Source of the DNA: DAIOHQ01 sp036744635
Lineage (GTDB): Bacteria > Planctomycetota > Phycisphaerae > Tepidisphaerales > Tepidisphaeraceae
DNA: 16,575 nucleotides
Direction of reading: 5' to 3'
NCBI GenBank assembly: GCA_036744635.1
Contig: DAIOHQ010000096.1
Coordinates: 1-16,575 of the forward strand
A model generated the notes under the pieces. The model ran no database searches and was not told the DNA's origin. It saw only the letters and a list, made by a program, of their open reading frames with translations. Positions 1-8,076 of this stretch are shown here, one piece after another; position 1 is the first letter of the stretch, and each line of letters begins with the position of its first letter. Position numbers and translations under genes: made by a program.

Positions 1-93
1 AGGCAAGCCTCAATTAATCCCCGCGGCGCGCCCACCGTTCGTGGGGAAGGTCATGTCGCAAAATGTCCCACATCTCAAAATCGCTTTGTCCCC

Positions 94-128
94 TCGCCGC
101 GTCGCCGCGTCGCCGTGTCCCCGCGTCG
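94..128. repeat. 8-bp degenerate tandem repeat just after oppF
   Basis: About four copies of an 8-base unit close to TCGCCGCG (units at 94, 102, 110 and 118, then a partial unit) lie directly downstream of the oppF stop on the minus strand. The minus-strand sequence reads as repeated GCGGCGAC/GCGGGGAC. The pattern fades into the last codons of oppF (GAGACGAAG then TGA), so the repeat may have rewritten the extreme end of that gene. Such short GC-rich tandem units are common between genes of GC-rich bacteria. I see no gene in 1-93. Confidence 0.6.
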
Positions 129-138
129 TCCTTCCCCT

Positions 139-1233
139 TCACTTCGTCTCCCAGCACGCCCCCACATGCCCCGCCTCGCCCTGCTTTTGCTCCAGCGGCG
201 GCATCTCCGCGGCGCACTTTCTCAACACCCGAAACCGCTCCCCCGCCGACTCAATCTCGATGGTGTCGGCGGCATTCGCCTGCGCCGCCATCTCCCGCGT
301 CAGCGGGCAGCGGGGATGGAACGGGCAGCCGCTCGGCGGGTTGGCCGGCGACGGCACTTCCCCCTTCAGCACGATCCGCCGCTTGCGTGGCCTCGGGTTC
401 GGCTCCGGCACAGCGCTCAGCAGCGACACCGTGTACGGATGCTTGGGATTGGCGTACAGCTCAACCGAAGACGCCTTTTCCACGATCTTGCCCAGGTACA
501 TCACCGCCACTTCATCGGAAAAATGTTCGACCACGGCCAAATTATGCGCGATGAACAGATAGGCAATATTCCGCTCGCGCTGCAGGTCATCCAGCAGGTT
601 CAAAATCTGCGACTGGATCGACACGTCCAGCGCGCTGACCGGCTCATCACAGACGATGAAGTCCGGCGACAGGGCGATGGCGCGGGCGATGCCGATGCGC
701 TGCCGCTGCCCGCCGGAAAATTCGTGCGGATAGCGCCGCATGTAGGCCGGATCGAGCCCGACGCGCTGCAGCAGCGAGGCCACCATGTCCGTCTTGGCGC
801 TGCCACGAGCGATGCCGTGTACCTCCAGCGGCTCGCCGATGATGTTGCCTACTGTCATGCGCGGGTTCAAGCTGCTCACCGGGTCCTGGAAGATGATCTG
901 CATGTGCCGGCGCAGCCGCCGCAATTCTTCGCCACGATAGGCGAAGAAATCTTCCCCCTTGTAGCGCACATCGCCAGACGTCGCAGGGATCAACCGCAGG
1001 ATCGTGCGGCCAACGGTGGTTTTTCCGCACCCCGACTCGCCCACCAGCCCCAAGGTCTTCCCCTTCCCCACGTCAAACGAAACGCCATCCACCGCCTTCA
1101 CCTGGCCAACCGTGCGCGAAAGAATGCCGCGGCGGATGGGAAAATGCGTGCGCAACTCGCGCACCTGCACCAGCGGATCGGTCGGCGCTGTTTCGCCGGC
1201 CGGCGAGCGATATTCCAGCACGCTTTGGCTCAC
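139..1233 (-). CDS. oppF: Oligopeptide/dipeptide ABC transporter ATP-binding protein (OppF/DppF type)
   Basis: Cytoplasmic ATPase subunit of a peptide importer, expected to pair with the OppD-type ATPase encoded just before it. The 364-residue protein has Walker A GESGCGKT (about 65-72), the signature FSGGQRQR (172-179), Walker B FIVCDEP (about 192-198) and the switch histidine at about 230. The C-terminal oligopeptide-HPY extension carries GCPFHPRCP and a later single Cys. The start is GTG at 1233: it overlaps the oppD stop as GTGA and has GGAGG seven bases upstream. Length is usual for the family. It is the last gene of the six-gene operon. Transported substrate (peptide, nickel or other) cannot be told from the ATPase. 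Confidence 0.93.
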   Translation of the reverse strand: MSQSVLEYRSPAGETAPTDPLVQVRELRTHFPIRRGILSRTVGQVKAVDGVSFDVGKGKTLGLVGESGCGKTTVGRTILRLIPATSGDVRYKGEDFFAYRGEELRRLRRHMQIIFQDPVSSLNPRMTVGNIIGEPLEVHGIARGSAKTDMVASLLQRVGLDPAYMRRYPHEFSGGQRQRIGIARAIALSPDFIVCDEPVSALDVSIQSQILNLLDDLQRERNIAYLFIAHNLAVVEHFSDEVAVMYLGKIVEKASSVELYANPKHPYTVSLLSAVPEPNPRPRKRRIVLKGEVPSPANPPSGCPFHPRCPLTREMAAQANAADTIEIESAGERFRVLRKCAAEMPPLEQKQGEAGHVGACWETK

Positions 1234-2402
1234 TTGCGCACCTCCGCCAGCATCACCGGCTCGCTGCCATCTCCCTCAACCGCCCCGGCCGTCACCGTCC
1301 GCCGATGCTCCAGCCGCGGAATCGTCACCGGCGCATTGGGAAAATTCTCGGCGAAATGGCACGCCGCCCAGTGGCCAGGCTGCACCTCGCGCAAGCCCGG
1401 CTCATCCTGCGCACACACGCGCATCACCTTGAAGCGCTCCTCGATCGTCTGCACTTCCACCGTCTCCTTCGCATCCGCCCCCCCCGCCGCCCCCCCTGCC
1501 GCCGCGATCTGCCGCGCCCGCGGGCAGCGCGGATGGAACTTGCACCCGCTCGGGAAATGCGCCGGGTTCGGCACCGTTCCCGAAATCGTCTCAAGCCGCG
1601 CGTTCTTGTTCCCCAGCTTCGGCACCGACCGAAACAGCCCCTCGGTATACGGATGCTGCGGCCGGTCGAACAGATCCTCCACCGTGGCCACCTCCACCAC
1701 CCGGCTGGCATACATCACCGCCACCACATCCGCGTTTTCCGCCACCACGCCCAGGTCGTGGGTGATCAGCATGACGGCCATCCCCGTCTCACGCTGCAGC
1801 TTGCGCAGCAGTTCGAGAATCTGCGCCTGGATGGTGACATCCAGCGCTGTGGTCGGCTCGTCGGCGATCAGCAGTTTCGGCCGGCAGGACAGCGCCATCG
1901 CGATCATCACCCGCTGGCGCATGCCGCCGGACATCTGGTGGGGATACTCGAACAGCCGCCGGCCGGGATCGGCGATGCCGACATCCCGCAGTGCCTGCTC
2001 GGCGATTGCGTACGCCTGCTTGTTGCTCACGTGCTGGTGGAGCACGACCGCCTCGGCGATCTGGTCGCCGATGGTGTACACCGGATTCAAGGAAGTCATC
2101 GGCTCCTGGAAGATCATCGCGATCTCCTTGCCGCGCACCTTGCGCATCTCCGGCTCCGGCAAGGCCAGCAAATCCCGCCCTTCAAAGCGAATTTCGCCGC
2201 CCAAAACTTCCCCCGGCGGCTGCGGAATCAGCCGCAAGATCGACAGCGCCGTCACCGACTTCCCGCACCCCGATTCGCCCACGACGGCCACCGTCTGCCC
2301 CGCATGGATCGTCAAACAAACATCCCGCACCGGCCGAATCTGGCCACGGTCGGTGTTGAAGGCGATGGTGAGATTCTCCACTTCCAGCAGCGGCTTTTGC
2401 AT
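1230..2402 (-). CDS. oppD: Oligopeptide/dipeptide ABC transporter ATP-binding protein (OppD/DppD type)
   Basis: Second ATPase of the importer. Numbering from the ATG at 2402 (390 residues): Walker A GESGCGKS (42-49), Q-loop region IFQEP near 98, signature MSGGMRQR (157-164), Walker B LLIADEP (177-183), switch histidine near 215, and a C-terminal HPY extension with GCKFHPRCP. A TTG three codons upstream (2411) would overlap oppC by eight bases. I prefer the ATG because the protein then begins MQKPLLEVENL, as is usual in the family, one base after the oppC stop. A Gly/Ala-rich insert (GGAAGGADAK) follows the HPRCP motif, and the tail is longer than usual by roughly 30 residues. It is coupled to oppF by a 4-base overlap. 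Confidence 0.93.
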   Translation of the reverse strand: MQKPLLEVENLTIAFNTDRGQIRPVRDVCLTIHAGQTVAVVGESGCGKSVTALSILRLIPQPPGEVLGGEIRFEGRDLLALPEPEMRKVRGKEIAMIFQEPMTSLNPVYTIGDQIAEAVVLHQHVSNKQAYAIAEQALRDVGIADPGRRLFEYPHQMSGGMRQRVMIAMALSCRPKLLIADEPTTALDVTIQAQILELLRKLQRETGMAVMLITHDLGVVAENADVVAVMYASRVVEVATVEDLFDRPQHPYTEGLFRSVPKLGNKNARLETISGTVPNPAHFPSGCKFHPRCPRARQIAAAGGAAGGADAKETVEVQTIEERFKVMRVCAQDEPGLREVQPGHWAACHFAENFPNAPVTIPRLEHRRTVTAGAVEGDGSEPVMLAEVRK

Positions 2403-2403
2403 G

Positions 2404-3633
2404 TCATCCAATCCCGCTCAAGCGCGGATCCAAGGCATCGCGCAGCGATTCGCCCACCAGGTTATAGGCCAGCACCGTCAGGAATATCGCCAGTCCCGGG
2501 TAGGTAGCCAGCCACCAACTGAACCCGCCACCGGCGCTGACCGCTTCGTTAAGGAGCTGTCCCCAACTGGCATCGCCAACGGGAATGCCCAAGCCCAGGA
2601 AACTAAGCACGCTTTCGGACAGGATCGCGCCGGCGACGCCGAAGCTGGCGCTCACCAGCAGCGGCGCCAGGGCATTGGGCAGCAGGTGGCGGAACAGCAC
2701 CGAACGAAGCGGCAAACCGGCGGCGATGGCCGCCTGCACGAAATCCTGATGGCGCAGCTTCAGGAATTCCGCACGCACAAACCGGGCGTCGCCCACCCAA
2801 CTGGTGAAGCCGATGATGGCCATGATCAGATAGATGTTGCGATATTGCGGGAACGCCGCCACGAACGTGAGCAACAGATAGATCGTTGGAATCGCGCCAA
2901 AGACCTCCAGCACGCGCATGCCAAACAGGTCGACCAGCCCCACGAAATAGCCCATCACGCCTCCGACCAGGATGCCGATGAACACCGAAATGCCCGTGGA
3001 GATGAAACCCACGGCCATCGCGATCCGGCAGGCGTAGATCATGTGGCTGGCAATATCCGCGCCAAAGACATCTGTCCCCATCCAGTGGGATCGCGACGGC
3101 GGCCAGGGATGGGGGCGGTCCGCGATGAACTGGTCGCGCATGTGATCCCCCACCGAGTAGGGAACCAGCGCGTTGACTGCCCACTGCACGTGCCCATTTC
3201 GCTGGGCGACGCGATATTCCTCATAAACATTGGTTTCGGGCGGATGCACCAGCAGGAAACAAACCACAAAAACCGTTGCGATGGCCGCAAAAATGATGAG
3301 GAGCTTCAAGGGAAAACGGATTCCCCCCATCAGCGCCACAACCAGGGCGGTGAGAATACCCACAAAAATGGTGATATCGGCCGGGGTGAGATGGCGCACC
3401 ATCGGGCTGAAGACGCGCCCATCCATCTTGACGAGCAGCGGATAGCTGTTGGAAAGCAGCGGCGCGAACGCCGCCAGGAATGCGACGATCACGATCCAAA
3501 TCAATCCGATCCGCGCCCCGGTGCGGCTGACGGTGTCGAGCATCACCTGCGCCAGCCACGGACGCGGCGTCGATCCGAGATCGAGCGGCGATGTCGCGGC
3601 CTCGGGGGCGGCCAACGTGGCGGTGTTACTCAT
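2404..3633 (-). CDS. oppC: OppC/DppC-type ABC permease with extended N-terminal membrane region
   Basis: Inner-membrane permease subunit of the peptide importer, 409 residues, about 100 longer than a typical OppC. Near residue 183 it has the family hallmark HWMGTDVFGADI, and near 297-325 the cytoplasmic EAA loop (AAIAAGLPLRSVLFRHLLPN) that contacts the ATPases. It ends in the conserved LVGESLRDALDPRL. The extra length is N-terminal: after TM1 (about 42-60) come two further hydrophobic segments (about 86-103 and 109-129) and a hydrophilic loop before the GTD motif. The ATG at 3633 overlaps the oppB stop by eight bases (ATGAGTAA). A YejE-like relative is possible, since long loops before the GTD motif also occur there. 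Confidence 0.9.
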   Translation of the reverse strand: MSNTATLAAPEAATSPLDLGSTPRPWLAQVMLDTVSRTGARIGLIWIVIVAFLAAFAPLLSNSYPLLVKMDGRVFSPMVRHLTPADITIFVGILTALVVALMGGIRFPLKLLIIFAAIATVFVVCFLLVHPPETNVYEEYRVAQRNGHVQWAVNALVPYSVGDHMRDQFIADRPHPWPPSRSHWMGTDVFGADIASHMIYACRIAMAVGFISTGISVFIGILVGGVMGYFVGLVDLFGMRVLEVFGAIPTIYLLLTFVAAFPQYRNIYLIMAIIGFTSWVGDARFVRAEFLKLRHQDFVQAAIAAGLPLRSVLFRHLLPNALAPLLVSASFGVAGAILSESVLSFLGLGIPVGDASWGQLLNEAVSAGGGFSWWLATYPGLAIFLTVLAYNLVGESLRDALDPRLSGIG

Positions 3634-4705
3634 AAGTCACCCGCGGATCGGCCACCGCATAGCACAGGTCCGCCACGATCAGGCTGATCAGGCTGATGAT
3701 CCCGATGACCAGCGTCTCGGACATCACCAGCTCGCGGTCCTTCATGTAAATGGCTTCGATCATCAGCCGGCCCATCCCGTTGATGCTGAAAATGGATTCG
3801 ATGATGAGCGAGCCGCCGAGCAGCGAAGGCAGGATGCTTGCGGCAACCGTGATCAGCGGCAACACGCTGTTGGAGAGCACATGGCGGAACAGCACGACAT
3901 TCTCGCTGAGCCCCTTGGCCCGCGCGGTGCGGGCGAAGTCGGAAAAAAGGTTTTCCAGCACGCTGGCGCGCATCAGCTTGGACAGAAAAGCGAATCCGCC
4001 GTACGTCAGGCAGAATACCGGCAGCGCCAGATGCCACAGCGTGTCGCCAAGCCAGCCGCGCTGCCACGAGCCGCCTTGAAAGCTCGGCAGAAAGCGCATC
4101 GAGCCGGCCAACGTGTCGTGCAGGCCGCCGGTCGGAAAAGCCGCCACCACGTCCTTGTTGGCGAGCAATCCGATCAGCATCACCCCCACCCACATCGACG
4201 GCAGCGACCACAGCGCCAGAAAGATCGTCCCGCTTGCCACGTCGAATGTGTGGCCGCGCCGGCGCGCTGCGTAAATGCCCGATGCAATCGAGACCGAATA
4301 GATGACCGGGATGGTCAGCAGATTGAGCAGCAATGTGATCGGCAGCGTCTCGGCGATGACATCAATTACCGGCCTTTTTCGCAGGAAGCTTTCGCCAAGG
4401 TTGGGAACCTTCACCCCGACCGGCCACGACCTTGGCCGGCCTTCGCCGGCGTCCTTGATGCCGATGGGCGACACCTGGTTCAGCCAGCGGAAATATTGCT
4501 GCCAGAGCGGCTTATCCAGCCCATAGCGCTTCTTATAATAATCCTCAACCTGTTTGCGCTGCTCGGGGCGCATGTTGCCCGCCACATCGCGCAGGCTCGC
4601 ACCAATTCCTCCCGGCGCCAAGGCCATGATGAAAAACACGAGCAGCGTGATGCCGATCAGCGTCGGAAACATCAGCAGCAGCCGGCGGATGACGTAGTTC
4701 AGCAT
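3626..4705 (-). CDS. oppB: OppB/DppB-type ABC permease
   Basis: Inner-membrane permease subunit, 359 residues from the ATG at 4705. The start MLNYVIRRLLLMFPTLIGI is the classical OppB beginning. The APGG motif after TM1 and the YGLDKPLWQQYFRWL segment are family features. The EAA loop is ARTARAKGLSENVVLFRHVL, and the protein ends YAVADPRV. I chose ATG 4705 over the in-frame GTG at 4714 because AGGTGAG sits about four bases before it. The gene starts nine bases after the binding-protein stop and overlaps oppC by eight bases. A periplasmic loop of about 60 residues (GEGRPRSWPVGVKVPNLGES) is a little longer than in DppB. Confidence 0.92.
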   Translation of the reverse strand: MLNYVIRRLLLMFPTLIGITLLVFFIMALAPGGIGASLRDVAGNMRPEQRKQVEDYYKKRYGLDKPLWQQYFRWLNQVSPIGIKDAGEGRPRSWPVGVKVPNLGESFLRKRPVIDVIAETLPITLLLNLLTIPVIYSVSIASGIYAARRRGHTFDVASGTIFLALWSLPSMWVGVMLIGLLANKDVVAAFPTGGLHDTLAGSMRFLPSFQGGSWQRGWLGDTLWHLALPVFCLTYGGFAFLSKLMRASVLENLFSDFARTARAKGLSENVVLFRHVLSNSVLPLITVAASILPSLLGGSLIIESIFSINGMGRLMIEAIYMKDRELVMSETLVIGIISLISLIVADLCYAVADPRVTYE

Positions 4706-4714
4706 ACATCTCAC

Positions 4715-6637
4715 CTACTGCTGCGAATACTTCTGCATCGGCAGCGGAACGTACCACTCTTCCAGCGGATTGAGCCCGAGCTTCACGCGGTTGACGTTGT
4801 GGATGCGCCCATCGACGAAGCGCAGGGTCTTGCCGAACCAGAGGAAGGTGTAGGGCTGATCTTCATTGATGATCTCGTGCGCCTTCTGCCACAGCGGCAT
4901 GCGCGTCGCCTCATCCACCGTCGTGCGCGCGGTTTCGATCACCTTGTCCAGCTCGGGGTTCTTGTACGACATGAAATCGTCGCCCCCCGGCTGCATCTGG
5001 CTGGAATGGAACATCTGGTAGATGTCGTCTTCAATCGTCGCCGTCCAGCCCAGGCTGATGGCCTCGAAATTCTTCTGCTCGAGGCGCTCGGTAAACACCG
5101 CCCATTCCAGCCGATCGGGGATGACCACGATGCCCGCCTGCGCGAAGGCATCCTTCACATAGAGCACCATCTTATCGTAGTTGGCGCTGCCGGCCGGATA
5201 GGTGAGGCGGAACTCGAACGGCTTGCCTTCCGGCCCCTGCAAAACGCCTTCCGGCGACCGCTCTTTGAAGCCCGCCTCGGCCAGCAGCTTCTTGGCCCGC
5301 TCGACATCATAGGCCCAGCCCTTGATCGCGGTGTTGTACTGCTTGCTGAGCGGATTGAAGGGGCCGGTGGCGATGACGCCGTATCCCAGGGCGATCTCGT
5401 CGATCATCCGCTGGCGGTCGAGCAGCATCGTCAGGGCCTGGCGCACGCGCTTGTCGGCGAAATGGGTGGGCTTGCCATCCTTGGCCTGATTCCACGCGAT
5501 GAACCGGTATCCGCCGATCGGGTTCTGATATTCGAAGCTGTGCACCCGCGCCATCAGCGTCTTGTCCTGGATCATCTCCCGATACTGCTCGGGCGATGCG
5601 CCGAACAAGTCGACCTCGCCATTGCGAAACGCCGCCAACCGGCCCTTGTCGCTGGAAAGCTCACGATAGACGAGCCGATTGAACGCCGGCTGCACGCCCC
5701 AATACCGCTCGTTGCGCACCAGGATGATGGGCGTGCCCGGCTTCCACGTCTTGGCATCCGTCATCCTGTACGGTCCCGATCCCAGCAGAAAGCCCACCGA
5801 CTCATTGAACTCCGTCGGCGTGAACTTTTCGTAGAAATGCCTGGGCAAAATGCTCAATCCACCGGCGAGGTCAAATGCCTGAAAGTAGGGATCGCTGAAT
5901 ACGAATTCCACCTCCAGCGGGCCGATTTTGTTGACGGCCCGAATGCGCTCGTAATATGCCCGCTGGCGTGGGACTGCGTACTTCTCGTTCATGATCATCT
6001 GGTACGTGAAGACCACGTCATCGGCCGTCAGCGGCTCGTTATCCGAGAAGCGCAGCCCGGGACGCAGCTTGAAGCGAATCTTGATGGCCGCCGGTCCGCT
6101 GGTGTCTTTGGCGATTTCCTCCGGCTTCTTCCCCGCCGCCTTCTGCTTGTCCGCCCATTGGGCGTACTGCTTGGAGTTGTCCTCGATCTTCCATTCCTCG
6201 GCCAGCAGCGGCTTGTAGTCCAGCGAGTCGGGATCGCGCACCGCCAGCGACTCCAGCACCTCATTCTGCACGTCCGAGGCATAGGCATCGCCAGAGAGCA
6301 GCGGCGTCAGCTTCGCGACCTGGCCGGGAAAAACATCCACCAGCCAATCACCATTGGCATAATCCGATTGTCCCTGGGCCGCTCGCACGCGGGCAAAGGG
6401 GTCATTCTTGGTATCCACGGCTGTGGTGGTGGCGCCGCCATTGCGGGCGACGACGCCCTTGCGGAGCCTGTCCTGGATCTCCCGCAGGTCACGCGTCTGC
6501 GAGTCGACCTTCGCGTTGATGGACTGCACCGCATCCCACTGGCGGTCGAACTGGAACATTGCCACGACGACGACAACGATGAGCACCAGGAGCAGGAAAA
6601 ACAGGAAGAAATCCTTCACGCCAAACCGATTTTCCAT
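4715..6637 (-). CDS. Membrane-anchored extracellular solute-binding protein, family 5 (peptide-binding)
   Basis: Substrate-binding subunit of the importer, 640 residues. The body from about residue 90 matches the SBP_bac_5 fold: LTPLLSGDAYASDVQNEVLESLA at the start of the binding domain, the family motif LRFSDNEPLTADDVVFTY (near 200), and KRVRQALTMLLDRQRMIDEI in the middle. The N terminus is unusual. Instead of a cleavable signal or lipobox Cys there is a long hydrophobic helix (about 8-28, VLIVVVVVAMF), then a charged coiled-coil stretch (about 29-62) and a Thr/Ala linker, so the protein is probably tethered. A 30-residue Lys/Gln-rich insert follows EEWKIEDNS. ATG 6637 has GAGGA close upstream. 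Substrate is presumably peptides, by family. Confidence 0.9.
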   Translation of the reverse strand: MENRFGVKDFFLFFLLLVLIVVVVVAMFQFDRQWDAVQSINAKVDSQTRDLREIQDRLRKGVVARNGGATTTAVDTKNDPFARVRAAQGQSDYANGDWLVDVFPGQVAKLTPLLSGDAYASDVQNEVLESLAVRDPDSLDYKPLLAEEWKIEDNSKQYAQWADKQKAAGKKPEEIAKDTSGPAAIKIRFKLRPGLRFSDNEPLTADDVVFTYQMIMNEKYAVPRQRAYYERIRAVNKIGPLEVEFVFSDPYFQAFDLAGGLSILPRHFYEKFTPTEFNESVGFLLGSGPYRMTDAKTWKPGTPIILVRNERYWGVQPAFNRLVYRELSSDKGRLAAFRNGEVDLFGASPEQYREMIQDKTLMARVHSFEYQNPIGGYRFIAWNQAKDGKPTHFADKRVRQALTMLLDRQRMIDEIALGYGVIATGPFNPLSKQYNTAIKGWAYDVERAKKLLAEAGFKERSPEGVLQGPEGKPFEFRLTYPAGSANYDKMVLYVKDAFAQAGIVVIPDRLEWAVFTERLEQKNFEAISLGWTATIEDDIYQMFHSSQMQPGGDDFMSYKNPELDKVIETARTTVDEATRMPLWQKAHEIINEDQPYTFLWFGKTLRFVDGRIHNVNRVKLGLNPLEEWYVPLPMQKYSQQ

Positions 6638-6670
6638 GCAGTCCTCGGGATCGGGATAGAGAGCTTCGGG

Positions 6671-7642
6671 TTATATTTTCGCCGCTTCGCGCTTGGGGTC
6701 AAATATGTCGCGCAGGCCGTCGCCTACGAAGTTGAGGCTGAGCAGCGTGACGGCCAGAAGCGTACACGGGAACAGCAGCATCCACCAGAGAGAGTTGACG
6801 GTATTCAGGGCGGGGACGAGGCCTTCGCTGGCCAGCGAGCCCCACGTCGGCATCGGGGCCTGGATGCCGATGCCCAGGAAACTCAGGAACGACTCCTGCA
6901 GGATGGCCTGCGGGATGGTGAGCGTGGCATAGACCATGACCGGGCCGATGAGGTTGGGGAGCAGATGGCGGGTGAAGATGCGCCACTGGGTGAGCCCGGC
7001 GGCGCGGCAGGCCTCGATGAAGGGCTGGGCACGCAGGGACAGCACCTGGCCGCGGACGACGCGGGCCATGGTCAGCCAGCTTACCAGGCCGATGGCGAGG
7101 AACAGGACGGTGATGTTGGCCGCCCGCGTCTCGTCAAACCAGGCGGGCTGCTTGTGAATCGGGTCCCATGGCTGCAGCTTGACGAACAGCTTTACCAGCG
7201 GTTTTTCCAGGCCGATCTTGAACAGGATGACCAGCAGAATATAGGGCAGGCCATAGAGCACATCGACCGAGCGCATGAGCAGTGCATCGAGCCATCCCCC
7301 GCGATATCCGGCGAGCAGGCCGATGCTGACGCCAAGGATCACCGAGATGGCCGCGGCCGCCGCCCCTACCGCCAGCGAAATCGTGCCGCCGAGGAGACAT
7401 CGCCCCAGCAGGCTTCGGCCGAGGGCGTCGGTGCCAAACCAGAGCGGCGGGGAAGCAGATGGGACCACCCGCGTCTGGGCGGAATTCTGGCCGTTGTAAT
7501 AAAGCGACGAATCGGATTGGAGGGTCCAGGGAAGCGTGGCCAGACAGGCCAGCACGATCAAAACAAGTGCCACCCCGCCCACAAGCACGCGGCCGCTGCG
7601 CAACACCCGGCCGCTCAGCCCATCGGCTGGAAAATCCGCCAT
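6671..7642 (-). CDS. ABC transporter permease (OppC/DppC type), first gene of the importer operon
   Basis: Inner-membrane permease, 323 residues from the ATG at 7642. TM1 is about residues 18-36. FGTDALGRSLLGR is the OppC-type motif, the EAA loop is ACRAAGLTQWRIFTRHLLPN, and the C terminus is FVGDGLRDIFDPK. It is a second OppC-type subunit alongside the one at 2404-3633, while the operon has only one OppB. A hydrophilic insert of about 40 residues (LEKPLVKLFVKLQPWDPIHK and on) lies mid-protein. The frame stays open to a TTG at 7726, but the upstream residues have no family look, so I chose the ATG, which lacks a clear ribosome site. It ends 33 bases before the binding-protein gene. Confidence 0.87.
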   Translation of the reverse strand: MADFPADGLSGRVLRSGRVLVGGVALVLIVLACLATLPWTLQSDSSLYYNGQNSAQTRVVPSASPPLWFGTDALGRSLLGRCLLGGTISLAVGAAAAAISVILGVSIGLLAGYRGGWLDALLMRSVDVLYGLPYILLVILFKIGLEKPLVKLFVKLQPWDPIHKQPAWFDETRAANITVLFLAIGLVSWLTMARVVRGQVLSLRAQPFIEACRAAGLTQWRIFTRHLLPNLIGPVMVYATLTIPQAILQESFLSFLGIGIQAPMPTWGSLASEGLVPALNTVNSLWWMLLFPCTLLAVTLLSLNFVGDGLRDIFDPKREAAKI

Positions 7643-7730
7643 CACGTTTGCAGTCACAATGGCCGCGGAACTCAAGTGCGTCTCTATGATCAAATATCGT
7701 GCGCTACCGAGCGCGCCATGCAGCAATGAT

Positions 7731-7808
7731 TGTCATTCTGAGGTAATCTGAAGAATCTGCGTGGATATTCATTCGAGGCCAGATCCTTCAGAGTACTTCA
7801 GGATGACA
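7731..7808. repeat. Dispersed-type inverted repeat, 28-bp imperfect arms
   Basis: Arms at 7731-7758 and 7781-7808 are reverse complements with four mismatches, separated by 22 bases. The outer ends read TGTCATTCTGAGG and CTTCAGGATGACA. From general knowledge, palindromes with ends of this GTCATYCTGA type recur many times in several environmental bacterial phyla and look like MITE-like or RNA-hairpin elements. It fills the gap between the ABC operon start and the gene at 7885-8040. Confidence 0.75.
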
Positions 7809-7820
7809 TGCTTGTGACCT

Positions 7821-7880
7821 TGTAGGGTGGGCGTACTCGCCCACCGTGAGGGTCCGGTGGGCGAGTACGCCCACGCTACA
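7821..7880. repeat. Large inverted repeat, 26-bp arms with nested hairpins
   Basis: Arms 7821-7846 and 7855-7880 are reverse complements with a single mismatch (sixth base) around an 8-base loop. Each arm also folds on itself: GTGGGCG and CGCCCAC around TACT (7827-7844), and the same stem around AGTA (7857-7874). The element starts four bases after the stop of the minus-strand gene 7885-8040 and could end its transcript, although no T-tract follows. It lies 12 bases from the preceding inverted repeat. Confidence 0.8.
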
Positions 7881-7884
7881 AAAC

Positions 7885-8040
7885 TTACATCAATCCGTTC
7901 GGGGGCATGAGGTCTTTGGCGCGGAGGAAAATGATGATCAGGCCGGCGATGACCACAAGCAGGCCTACGAAGGCCAGGCCGGTGTAGACATCGTTGCGGG
8001 GCTTGACGACCTGCGGTTGATTGGCGGCAAGGCGGCTCAT
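7885..8040 (-). CDS. Small single-pass membrane protein, 51 residues, unknown function
   Basis: The frame runs from ATG 8040 to TAA 7885. The first 20 residues are polar (MSRLAANQPQVVKPRNDVYT). They are followed by one strongly hydrophobic helix (about 21-40, GLAFVGLLVVIAGLIIIFLR) and a short tail AKDLMPPNGLM. GGAG lies seven bases before the start. The gene begins 36 bases after the stop of the coiled-coil gene upstream, so both are probably one transcript. I do not recognise the family. The layout (polar N terminus, single helix, short positive tail) suggests an accessory subunit for the neighbouring membrane-anchored coiled-coil protein. Confidence 0.7.
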   Translation of the reverse strand: MSRLAANQPQVVKPRNDVYTGLAFVGLLVVIAGLIIIFLRAKDLMPPNGLM

Positions 8041-8076
8041 GGGTGATCTCCGGTGCGGACGGCTGCGTTTGACGGT

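Noticed and set aside
115..3687. 1190-codon plus-strand open frame opposite oppF, oppD and oppC
   Set aside because: It is antisense to three well-recognised genes, has a His/Arg/Gln-rich composition and no domain. It is open because of the GC-rich codon use of the real genes.
7643..7726. Longer first permease starting at TTG 7726
   Set aside because: The 28 extra residues have no family resemblance and no ribosome site, and the ATG at 7642 gives a normal OppC-type N terminus.
3449..7729. 1426-codon plus-strand open frame opposite oppB, the binding protein and the first permease
   Set aside because: The same effect: a long antisense frame with low-complexity His/Arg/Gln/Asp-rich translation, no motif, and it crosses operon joints.
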